Positions 20,680 through 32,900 of a DNA stretch of 64,000 nt are shown in pieces. Position numbers and translations under genes: made by a program. Source of the stretch: Thermothelomyces thermophilus ATCC 42464 (taxonomy: Eukaryota; Ascomycota; Sordariomycetes; Sordariales; Chaetomiaceae); assembly GCF_000226095.1 (NCBI RefSeq), contig NC_016473.1:1860001-1924000 (forward strand), read 5' to 3'. A model generated the notes under the pieces. It was given only the letters and a program-made list of their open reading frames with translations, had not been told where the DNA came from and made no database searches. Every line of letters starts with the position of its first letter. Positions within the stretch are counted from its first letter, which is position 1.

Positions 20680-22948
20680 CTTTTCTTCTTCCTCAAAGGG
20701 AAAAATCTGCGTTTTGCAGGCGAACACGCACAGAGATGGAAGTGAGGTTGGCTCAGATTTCTAAAGACTAGCGGTTAGTGATGGACACCGAGAAACTCGA
20801 GGTAAGCGGAAAGAACCAAGAGTTCACAATGTGATCAGTTGACTGTTAGAGGATGAGTGTGAACAGTTCAGGAGGCGGTGGGGGCTGAGCCAACTGGAGT
20901 GTCTCCGGTAATTCTTGGGTAAGAGAACAATATCTCGAGCTGGCTTCAGACGAGGCAGTTCCCAAATCTCTGGCCAGAGTGTCTCAGATCTGAGCTGAAG
21001 TTGAACGAGATGAGGGAGTGTTCGTAGTCGGGGGATGAAGGACGCCTCCCACTCGAGTCAATTTCGAGACCCAGTCGGCGTAACTGATCGAAGAGCTCGG
21101 GCGACGGCGCCAGCTCGCCGGCGAGCTTGCCGACGCCACCAACTTGACAATATAACGAGGTAAAGAAGCATGTGGATCCACGTACCTTTCAATGATTGAG
21201 CGTGATGGCCAAGGTACTGAGATGGTCGGGATGGTGGTTGAAAGAAGGGAAGATGGTCGAGCTCAGCGAGTTGTTTGAAAAGAGAAATGGAAAAAGGAAT
21301 AGAGTTCGAGGCGGCCAGCGATAATAAATTAAACGTGGGCAGCGTGGGCTGAGTTCGGGGACCCGCGCGCGGGTCCTAGGGCTACTAGCTGAGTCGATGA
21401 CGGTGAGGTTGACGATGGGGAGCGCAAGCCGGTCTGTGAGTCGACCGGGGCGTGGCGGAGGTGTGAGGGAGGAGGTCGGGCTGCAACCAACGTGAACCCA
21501 GTCAGTCATATAACTCTCGGCGTTGAATTAAAAAGAAGCCAGTGCTTGGTGGTGAATTGTGAAGGAACGACAATAATAGTCATGGCTCGAGTTCAGGGAT
21601 GATCAACAAAAGGGGCTCGGGAGAGGAGAGAAAGGGAAGGATGTAAGGAGGGAGGGCAAAGGGGGTGAAGGAATAGACTCTAGGCTGTGACTGATAGGGC
21701 TGGACTGACACAGCTGCCTCTAATCCGCCGGAATAGGGAGCGTGCGGGTGGCCTTGGGTGGTCAAAGTCTGAGGACGAGAGGAACCATGATGGCAATGGT
21801 ATCCTCAGATAGGGAGTATAGCAAGTGAACAAACAGATGTTGATCAGGATGAAACACTTGTTTCTTCTGAGATGCCCACCCGTTGTTCTGGAGACTAGCC
21901 AAGCAAGGGCGGGAGAGGAAAGAAAGGACTAATTCGATGACAGGAGAAAAGAGAAGCTGAACCTGAAAGGAGCATTCTCTCATGTTCAAGTTGAGACTTC
22001 CTCAAGTGCCCGGTGTCACAAAATGGAGGCAACAGCAAGAGTCGGCCGTGTTAGGAAGGTCCAACAGAGCCAGTGGAAAAATGTTGAATATCGACCAAAT
22101 GAACACTCGAAGCATAGTGCAAAAGCCAAGAGGGCCATACACCTTATCGACTGACATTGACAAAGGCGAGTTTGCGACTTACTAGTAGCTGGGGAAGTCG
22201 TCAAGTGCCGACTTCTTTGGCTCCTTGGGGGACAATACCCCTTGAACCTCTTCCCTCTGCACCGGTTCGTCCTCCTCGACCCAGCCCACGCACGGGGCGC
22301 ACGGGGCGCAAACGGGCGACCGAAGTCGAGCTCAGCCGCTGCAGAGTGCGGAGACCATGTACATACGCCCAATGCCAAGTTGAGAGCTGCGGATGACGTC
22401 GAATTCAATGCCAAGGTTCGGGATGTTGTGAGTAGCCCTGGCTTTCTCGGCCTGGTTGTTTATTGTTGGATGGAGAAGTGAATGTGACAAGGCGAGATGT
22501 AGCAGCAGTTGCTGGGTCAGGTTGTCTAGCTGAGAATAAACACCAGTGCGCGACAGCTTGTCGGGACTTCTGCTGTCAGTAGAAGCCTCACAGAAGCCAG
22601 GCTTACACCGCCCTCAATCTCATCAAAATGCAGCTTGGAAATCACTCAGATTGTGCAGTTCCTTGCAATGCATCAGGAACATAATATTCCAAGATAATGG
22701 TGGATTTTGCCTACCAGAGTTCAGTGGTCGGATGTTTCTTGCTAACAATCATTCATAAACACTGGCAGTCTTGGCATCCACCCCTTCACAAGGGTCGCGT
22801 TGCAGTGCCCCTGCAACTTCCCAATCTGTTGCGGAAAGGAGAAAAGATTTTGAGCTGGACAGAGCGTTACCATAATTACAATTGGGCTTCTATTATTAGT
22901 CTATATCTATCCAAACATGTCCCTGTCATCGACGCATTGCAAAATTTT
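20680..22948. other. Intergenic 2.3 kb, nothing recognised
   Basis: Both flanking genes are on the minus strand, so this is the 5' region of the duplicated-module gene and the 3' region of the PQ-loop gene. The only open frames are short and contain no recognisable motif. Confidence 0.45.
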
Positions 22949-23981
22949 TCATATCGTCTTCTCCGTTGTTGATGTCCTCCGTCCAGGAGTCCTGGTATGG
23001 CCGCTCGCTGTGGAAAAGCCATTCGACTGCAGCTCATGTTGCCAGGTGGGGCTCGCGTGTTCCTTTGAAGCCGGCCCGCCGTCGCCATACATCATGTACT
23101 GCACACCGAGGAACGAGTCGCATGCAGCCTGAAACATGCCGCAGACCTTGAACGCTATCGGGATTGATGTCGTTGACGTGAAAAACCAAAACATCTTCAT
23201 GCTGTCGCCAATCAGCCAGCTGGCCAGCACCGAGAGGCGAAACCCCTTGCAGGACCGGGATCGCATATTCGCCAGGATCTGCGGAATGGGCAACGTCGCT
23301 TCAACCGAAAGGCCAACCACGCCGATCAACGACGAGTACGTCTGGTACACCGAAGGAACTGGCGCCAGCAGGAGTTCGCAGACCACAAGGGCAGCGAGCA
23401 GGCCCAGCAAGAACTGCCAGTATCTGGCCCCGCAAAAAAAGGTCAGCACCTCCCCACGCTCAGCGGTAATGGTATCTTTGCGAGGGTAACCCACGGTTTC
23501 GGCGATCTCCATTGCCAAAAATCAAAGGGACGTCTCATTTCATTCACTCGGGCAAAGGGGACTGCAGCGTCGCCTCCCCTCGAATAGGGCGGTGGTCGGT
23601 AATCCAGGCCGATCTTGAGCAGCACCACTTGCATTGCCACCATGACGCAGGACTGGGCAAGCAGCGCATTGTCGTATCTCGCGCCGGGATAGTAGAATAT
23701 CCTAGAGTAGAAGACGAGGCCGCGTGCACGCACGCGCAAACACATCCGTTAGCGTCGTCTCTGAAGAGGCGCGTAGGTGAGTGGAACCCAGTTGGACGAG
23801 CGTACCTAAGCAGCGACGCGACGAGCATAATGAGCGGGATGTCGAGGCTGAATCCGGCGCTCGTCCTCGTCCGGTACATCGAGTAAGCCTGGTCGCTGTA
23901 TGAAAGCACCGGCGAGAGGACGAGAAAGGCCGGCGTAAGGTACCCCGACAGGGTCGTGAACAAGCCCCCGATGCTGTCCAT
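22949..23981 (-). CDS. PQ-loop repeat membrane transporter-like protein (SLC66 type)
   Basis: Three exons, 23806-23981, 23495-23701 and 22949-23423, with introns of 104 and 71 nt, give 285 aa. The N-terminal half has GLFTTLSGYLTPAFLVLSP and then YSDQAYSMYRTRTSAGFSLD, the first PQ-like loop. Helices LIMLVASLLRIFYYPGARYD and SCVMVAMQVVLLKIGL come next. After the loop FWQWRSPKPYWQFLLGLL, restored by splicing, come LVVCELLLAPVPSVYQTYS and the canonical second loop VEATLPIPQILANMRSRS. The last helices are LSVLASWLIGDSMKMFWFF and IPIAFKVCGMFQAACDSF. The tail is hydrophilic. Two PQ loops in about seven helices mark the PQ-loop family of lysosomal/vacuolar or Golgi exporters and scramblase-linked proteins. 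PQLC1/SLC66A2-like proteins are the closest in layout. The substrate cannot be told from the sequence. Confidence 0.85.
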
Positions 23982-26900
23982 GGCGCGGTCGTGGAAGGGG
24001 CGCCGTCGTTGGTCTGACGGCACGAGGGAACGGCAATTGGAGCTGGACAGGAGCCTGGTCTCATCCGCGAGCCGTTCAATCCACGAGCCCGCTCTGCCAG
24101 CTGCTGCCACGCGAGGAAAGTGGAAGAGCGCGATCACGAAGCAAAATTCGGGGTTTTTCCTCCCCTGGCTCTTGCCCGTCCCAAGTCCAGGTGTCCAGAC
24201 CAGGGGTTTGACGGGGCGGGATCGACGGGACGGGCCAGCCTGTGGGGTTCCTTTCAAGTGCCGGCAGCTGTCTGCGCCCCGTCCTAAATCGCTTCCAGAA
24301 ATTGTGAGCAGCGTGTTGCCTGTGGCTTCCAGAGACTGAGAACGTGTCATGAACTTGTGGCAACTTGTGGTAATTCGTGCCTTCCTTTGGTGCTTAGACC
24401 TCCGGGCGGGCAGGCATGAGCCGCAATAGAGCACCGGTTTCTGCCTTGAAAGAAATCGTACGGCTCTGCAACTGCCTGAAAACAGCTATTCGTCAGCTTC
24501 TCCAAACTCTGGTTTCACATCGCTACTCACCCCGATCTCTATCGCGAGTATCAATAGATCGTTCAGTATGGGTCATCTGTCTTCTAGCCATCCCCGCCAG
24601 CAATTTTCTCGTTTTGAAACCGCGCGACCGAGCGTCAGTTGGCCGTTTACGGCTTTGAACTCTGCTGTGCTGCGTAGGTTGTACATACTCTAACTTTGAG
24701 TTGAAGCTTATTCTTGGGTTTCTTTTAGATGTTTGACGCAGGTGGCTGCTCCACTCAGCATGCAGATCGAGAGCCTTGAGGACTATAGGAGCAGATGGGT
24801 ATATGCAACATGCTGACTCCACGAGGCCGAAACAGAAGCCAGACTGGTATCGACAGCTGCACTATATGCTGTTTGCGTCGCCGGTGCTGCGCGGTAAACG
24901 ATCCGTACTAGAATACCGCTACCTCATGCTGCCCAGGGCACTATGTACCATACATATGTCTGGCGACGCATGCGACCTCGATGGTCAGCAACCGACAGAG
25001 TTCAGTACTCGACAACCTCAAACCAAGCCTCGCAAACTCATTCCGATCGTATCCTGTCATATCGGCTTCCAGGGAAATAAATCAAAGGTCGCTTCCGTCC
25101 ATTATTGCGCTCAATTACGAAACCTCTCCCCGTACTGATGGAAGTGTCCCAAAGACGAAAGGCGGAGATTGGGTGTTGAGACATCATGCCTCGTTGAAGC
25201 GTTGAGAGACAACACAGCCGCCAGTATCCTCATTCACATAGAGGCACGACGGCACAGTTCTGGCAACCAATCTCTCTTCGCTCCATACATATTCTCACAT
25301 ACAGCCAGCAAGATAAGCCTGACAGACAGTGTGAAGACGGAATGCATAGGCAGCAGTTCAAGCTTCCCTATTCCAGTGTGCCGCGCCTTCTCAGGTGGCG
25401 AAGCAGCTTGAAAGCGCGTGTGCTCAAGGTCCCTAGAGGAGGAACTGTCTAGGTTGGGCATCTTAACCACTAGTTACTCCATCTCTTCCAGGAATGACCG
25501 CTTGTGACGGACAGTCTCAGCATGCGCCAGTTGGACTGCTGGTCTGCATGAGATTCAGGGAAGAGGAGTGACCGTGCGAGCCGTCCTGGTGTGGTCACCT
25601 CCGAAGTTGAGCGACCGCCAGGCTGCCATCAGACGATCCAGACCCCTCCTGCAGACATTCCCGGAGAGAAGGGCACAAAGCCGGTCCAACGAGGTGCAAG
25701 TCGGCGAGACCGCTACAAAGAACCATCAACCCTTCAGGACCTCATGTTTTCTTGCTCCGAGGGACACCAACAGCGCTACGTCGTTATCGGGCCGCTCTAG
25801 AATCCGGTCAGTGCTCCTTTGAGGCATGACGTGGAGTGGTCAGATTGCTGGAGAATGTCGAGTTGTTGGCGGCAACTCGTGCCGCCGTAAAAAGTTGAGG
25901 CATGAGGGGGTGGGCTTAGTCGAGCGTCCTGCAGAAGGCTACTGAAATCATCCATCCACAACCAGACGGACATCGACGCCCGTTGATCACGCACGAGCGG
26001 CGAAGGAGCCTGCAGTGCCATCCTCCTGGAAACAGACTGCTGCTGTCTCCCATACAAGTCATTACTTCCAACCGCAGTTGAGATATTTGCGTCGCCTTTT
26101 CAGGCGACGCACTTGTGCTCGGCCGGGAAGACGGCCCTTGAGCCCCAGTCGGATCGGATACCTGACCTAACAAGGAACTTGGCGCAGCCCCTGCCATAAA
26201 CAATTGCCCAGCAACCGTCCATGTGCTTTTGAGAGTTCTACGGAGTATATCCGATGCCATTTGCTGCTGGTTCAAGGCTCTGCGCCGACCCCCGAACTAT
26301 TGGGAGGACTGAGGAGACAGCTGGGGTAATCGAGGGAACGTTCTTTTCCCACCGGCGTTACCGCGGACGCATGGCCCCTGGAGAATGGCCGATCTCGCCA
26401 ACGCTCGGACCGCACTCGGCGGCTTTCTCGTCGAAATGTGACCTCGACGACTGTTCTTCGAGAAGAGATTCCTGTGAATCAATTCGAGAAAGGAAACAGT
26501 TCTTAAAAAAAAGTTAGTTGTTTATACCTATCGGGATCCGCTTGACCACTGCATTAGCATCATCAGCCTGGGAAAAATGGATCAATACGACATGACCCCT
26601 TGAGCCGTTGCCCGGGACTTCCAACATGTGTAACGTTAAGCTCCTGTAGCAACAACACTTCGAAGCCGCATGCACCTTGTGCAAGGCATTATGCAAGGTT
26701 CAAGAGGCGTGTCATCGCATGCCCGAGGCCGTCGCTACCCACCCGAAAAGCCTGCGCACCAGATCTCAGCACGAGGCATCAGACAAGGTGGATGGCCTTC
26801 TTCCAGCACTTTGAGGCAAAACGGAATTGCCGATGCAGCAGCTCTTTTCTTTCTTTCTCCCTTTTTGCTAATGGGACGGAGAAGGGACACTGGGGACTCG

Positions 26901-29900
26901 CCTACCCACGGTACCGAGTAGGCCTTCAGGTGTTCAGGCGAGTTTCTTCCGCTCCAGCATGAAGCATACTTCCATCGGTAGAACGCCGCTGTCGTTTCTG
27001 GAATTTCCTGGGGTCCCTAGTCTCCAATCGACGACCACGTTCTTGCGCAATTGCCTTCACCATGGAATGCTTCGGGTTTATCAGACCGCCGTTGATAACG
27101 GGGATAGGACCCCGGAGGAAGAGCATTCATGTCCTTTTACAGCGTCCTGTTCCCGAGAGGCCGGTTGAGGGCACCTCACCAAACAGCCGCGATTGGACTC
27201 TATTTTGAGCCCGTTTCCACCTCCAACGCTAGTAGTGCTCCGGCTGCCACTCCCGGTGACAATACGCTGCGGAGCGGTGGCACCTCTCGGTTGCAACGGC
27301 ATGCACGTCCCCGAAATTGGTGCTGAGTTCCTCCTCTGCTGTCCTTCGAGAATTGTCGAGGTCTCCGTCATTAGTTAATCAGCAATTCCGATGTTCCGCG
27401 GCAGCGAACGCTTGAGCCATCCACAAGCCGTGCTGTCCAGGACAACTGGTCGCAGATAACGTCCGATGCAAAGTCGGACGAGCGGTCACGCGTTCTCCGC
27501 ATGACAAGGCGATCAAAACGTAACTATGTATTACTGTCCGGCATTGCATGGTGGTATTATCGGGGAAATAAATCTGGGCATTAAATGATGTGATATACAC
27601 TATACTCGCCTCGAGGTCATTAATAGGACCCTCGCATAGTACGATTCTGCCGATTTCCCAGATCTGGGACAATATATGTCGACTTCTTTTATTAGCAGCA
27701 AGGCGGGAGATATGGTATATACTTGGAACGCTATGCTTGTCCAAGGATGCACTTCCCCCACTCACTACTATGTACGAATTTCGTCAAATGCGCGTTGGCC
27801 TCAATGTCACAACAGAATACTACGTACACTAGTGTGAGAGGCCATTCCATCCGAACTGGGCGGCGGATTGACTGGCCAACGGGGGGCACAAGGTCTGGGA
27901 TAACAGCCGACCCTGCGGGAACCTCGGTTCATCCGAAGTGTGCATACATGGCGCACTCATTAGTTACTTCGTACTCTGAACAGTTGTTTTCCTTCCTCCG
28001 GGGCGTCGCCGCCCAGCGGAATCCCCCATGCTCAATTCTGCTGTGCCCGACGGACCGAGAGAGGATCACGCTTTCGATATGCAACCCCAACGACCAGCAG
28101 AAGACTGATGAACAAGACGTAACGTTGTCATTGTCGCTCTTCTCTTCGCCTCGGTATCGGCGCTGGCTCCTTCAATCTTCACCCTTAGAACGGAGCGCAG
28201 TGCCGAGCTGGATGCATGATGCGGCGCAACCAGCGCAATGATTATCCCTGCCGAGGCGAAAGCTGGAATCTTCTTACTCGTACACTCCACTTGGAGGCCA
28301 GGTTGACCAGGTAAGCTAGTGTATTGCACGGGTCGACTCTTTCCCAGGTGAACAGGCTAATTGCCGTTGCGATATTGCCGGACAAGCACCGGGGGCGGTG
28401 ACAAAGCGGGGGGCCTCGGTAGTGGCATACTGTAGAACGTAGTACACTACCGTGTACTGAATCCTTTGCACAACGTTGCACTTTGTCGTTTTCGGGCGCT
28501 GTGACCGAAGAAAACATGATGACAGGAGCATGCAACCACGCCAGATTAGTCCTTCGCCTACCTACTTCTCCTAATGGTTCCGAAGTTTGGGATTTTAAAG
28601 GAAAGGCGACGCAGCAAAACCGAGTCGGTACCGGCCAGACAAGCAGCGGAAAAAAGCCAAGCTTGGCCAGAGCCCCGTTGTCGCGGTGGGTCAGTTGCGC
28701 GACGCCTGCTAGTGTAGGCTCCTCCGCGGTGGAAATTGACACGGACCATATCGCAAATTGCACGGTACTGTGCAGTAGTAACGTGCCGGTCCCTAAAAAT
28801 AGCCTCGGCCTCTGGACGTATCGAGTTAGCTGCCGTTTGACCGTCGCAGTGGCGCGCAAAAGGGCTTGCGATCGCCGTCCCGACAGGCCCGAGAGCCCGC
28901 CGCGGCAGTCGCGAGACCGGGGAAGGTGCCTTGTTCATGATGGGCCTGGTTGATCAAGAAACCTTTTTTTTTTTTTTTTTCATTTGCCAATTGGCCGGAT
29001 GCCCGCCTCTCCCATGTCTCCTGAGGACAGGACACGTACTGTGTAAGTTACTAGTGTAGGAGTGTAATGTGATGGTGTGATACGGATAGTTTAGTGTGAT
29101 AGCTGGCGCGATTGTCAAATGGAGACAAAATTCCTCAAAAGGAAGAGATACACAAGGACACTCACAGCAACGATACCCACTCCTGTCCCAAATAACGGCA
29201 GACCTGCATTGCGTCCTCGGATTGCCGTCCGCAGTGTAGTTACTACACAGTAGTAGTTTCTCTTTGACACCATTCGCCCCGGCATGCTCACCCATCCACA
29301 CCGATCAGCATGCCGGCCGGAACCACGGCACTTGTTGCGGCGATCTCCCATTGCATTACCGCTTCTGACCCTTTCCTGCCACGCGTGTGCAGAATCCCCA
29401 AGCTGGGAGGATACCGCACGTATGTATGTATGTAGTGTACAAAGTATGCATTTTGCGAATGCAGAGTACCAGCACTGCATTGTACTCGTACAGACAACAG
29501 GTGCCTGAGCTGACATGTGTCTGTTGTGCGGTTCCCGATGTCTTGCAGGTGGAACAAACCACGATACGTCCCGTGCTACAAGATTCTGTTATCTTCTTCC
29601 TCTCCTCTCCTTTCCATTGTTTTTCGTTTTTATCTTATTTTCTAAAAAAAAAAAAATTGTTTCTATATTTTGTTGCTCGTTTTCTGGAAGAAGAGAAAAG
29701 GAAGGATTCCCATCAACTTCTCTCGTTTCCCCTCCTTTTTTTTTCTAATTTCATTTTTTCTTTTATTTTTTTCTCTCTGCTCTCTATCTATGTCACCTCC
29801 AAAGCTCGAACACACTACGGATACCTCCGTAATATTGGAGCAAAATCCTAACCTGCCAAGAATACGACGATGTTGACGACGCGCGCAATTCGCTTAAATT

Positions 29901-32900
29901 TCCGGGAATTCTTTGGCGACTCCCGGGCAGGCCATCCCTTGTCAGCAGGGGGCCAGACACGCACACCCATACGGTACTTTCCGCAGTGGTCTTGGTTGTG
30001 CACCCTCCGGAAAGGCTGCGCACCAAGCCCCCACCTCTTGGGGTGGTGGTGATGCGCACTAGTGTATCTGCGTCCACTAGCGTGCACTACACCACTCAAG
30101 TACTGCGTCGTGTAGTGTAATCCGTACTGCGTCGTCGGTACTCCGTCGATGCGAGTGGAGAGGCGCTCACACTCGTTTATCCAGTCGTGTGCCACTGTGG
30201 GGTCCGGGGCTCCGGCAGTCGAAGGGAGAATCTCCAAAGTGTCGATCTTACTGGCGTCCCCCTGCGCAATATCACGAAAGCAGCATCGCAGATCGTTCGA
30301 TGTTGATTGCACACAAACTATCGAAAATAAATCGATCCCAACAGAGTACAAGATGCGACGCCGGTGGGGATGCCATACGACGCCGACGGTGGAGGGTTGC
30401 AAGCAGTTCCATTCTCGGCATTGCGAAGGATTACTGGCACGTGGAGTTGCGCCAGCCTGCGCGCCCTGCTTCCTTCCAAGGAGTAGTGTAGCGCAGCGTT
30501 TTACCGGGTCGGCCTGTGTGTCTTGCCCGCTTGATCGCAGGCTGTTCCTCCGCTGGAAGCTCCTATGCCGGATCTCGTCCCCTATTGACCCGACCAGCAG
30601 GTTCCCCCGGACTGTCCAGGACGAGCCTTTTGGGTCCTAGCAGTCTAGCGTATTGCGCAAGTTGCAGAGCGCAACTGTTCTTACACAGTACACTAGAGGT
30701 GTGCCGAGCAATGCGTCGTTCCGACAGACAGGGATGGGCATGTCGGAGGAACTACATAGTAAGAAGCTCACTCCACCGGCACTGATAGTCGGGTCGGGCT
30801 CGCTAGTCGAAACCGCCGGCTGGATCTTTGGGGGAAGGGGAGAATAGGGGCTTGAAGAAATCCAGCGAGAACCTTCCTCGGCTGTTCGCTCCTGGAAAGG
30901 GAAAAAGACGAAAACGACACGACTTTCTGCCCATGTTTGCGGGACCCCTGGATTTGACCGAGAACAACATGTACGGAGCACCGGGAATGCTTGTCACCTG
31001 CGGTGCTACACCCCTCGCGGCAATTCTCAACCCTTTCCCTTCTCCAACCCACTGGGGCCCGTGGAGCCGTCGCCATTCCCCAGAGTCGCAGACCGGCGGG
31101 TGAATATTGTCAAGGGCTTCATCAAACAGGGGAGGAAAGCCAACAGGCCCGAAGTCTACCACCGCAAGGCCGAAGGTATCCGCACCACTGAGAGCCAGAC
31201 GAGGGCAACGGCTCGCTTGTGCCCCCAAGTCCGAAGCCCGTCCTTACCTCTACGGAGTAATGTAGTGCAGTTAGGATGAGGCAATCAGCAGCAAGGTAGG
31301 TATGTACTCATTCACGTGAAATTTGCTGCTCTTGGTGCGTTACAGGAAGGCGAACCGACACGCCGGTCGCACAGTGCGGCTCATGGCTGGTGAAAATCAT
31401 CAACATCCTTCCCAAGGGCCGAGGGCCCGAGAAACATTGTTGCGCGTGCCGTGGAGTAAGTAGTCTTGACGGGTGTATCGGACGCCGCCGTTGGTTGCAT
31501 CGTCGTCGTTGTCGCAACCCTCATCAGAATCTCTCACCGGTAACGACTTTCGTGGACCGTCGTAGTGTGTCTTGTGGCCAGATCCTGGCGGCCCTTCACG
31601 CTTTCGACCGTGCCGCAGGCGGTTGACATGCATCCGAGCAGGCGCCAACAAATTAACCTTTTTACACGACGCAGACCGCTCCGCAGCAGGAGCCTTGACA
31701 ATTGGCTGTGGCAGATGCAACCGTTCGTCCTCGAGAGCGGGTGAACCTGCAACGGACTCGGCAATGTACATATTTGTAGGTAGCCCCGGATGGAATGTTA
31801 CAGTATCCTTCCTCCTCACTGCAGAACCAGGCTCGCTTCCATCGGACCTGGATGTTGGCGAGACCGTGCCTTGTGTTGGCAGAGACTTTTTGTCGCTCTG
31901 GGTGTTCTTCCTTGCCGTTGGTTAAGAACTCGTTCCGTTTTCGTGGAATATCGGGCGATGCTTTGTTCCCGCCCCTTTCTTCGGCCCGCTTGCATCTCGC
32001 CAAAGATCTGCACCCGTGTCATAATTCGTATGGAAACGGGTTGTTGGCTGCAGGATAGGGGCCGGCTGCAACACCAGTCTCACCGTGAGCCTCTTAACCG
32101 AGGAGCGGAATCATTCCTTTCCCCTGACCAGCACAATCCTGGATGCGGACATGGTTTCGTTGCCTCTAAAGTGTAGAATGACGGCTGCCTTGAGCCATCG
32201 GGGTCGGTCGTCAATGTCGTCCCAGCAACCTGAAAAATCCCTCCACGGCAGCAATTGTGCCGACCAAAACGTACAAGGAAGGCAGGTGGGAGAGCAATTC
32301 CTCTTTTGTCTCGCCCAGCTCCGCTAAGTTAGTCTTAGAAAACCCCCCGGAGGTTCGTTGTGCTTGCAGACAGAGGGAGCTGCCGATTGTGGCGGCCAAT
32401 CATGGCTTGATGTCGCAGAGATTGCTACGGAGTACATACAATCTCGGAAACTTTCACGAGACGCGGGCATGCACTGCATGTAGTGTATATGAGACGAGCA
32501 AGGGAGTCCCCCTAGACAGTGGGCGGCCAGGGCTCGGCGCCATCTTGTTTATTAGTGTATGGGTGTACGGATACACGCTGTAGCCTTGCTCTCCGTTGGG
32601 CAGATTGTCGCCAGCAAGTTGCTCTTGTTGCACGTGTCCGTCAGAACCATGGCAGTCCTGAACAATTTGCCGGTGAACAAGATCTGGGATGCGAGTGGTT
32701 GTTTACCTTTAACCCGTTTCAGATTAGCTTTCCGGGAAACTCTATCACGCAAGCCCCTTTTGCTGCTTGTTGGTGAACTAGTGTAGTAATGCCAAGGTCG
32801 GCAGGAGCCAGATGATCGTTCTATTTTGAGGTGCTGAGGGTTGATGAAGCCATGCTGCTAACCATTTTCGGAGAAGTCTCAACAGGCGTTACGCGAGCGC

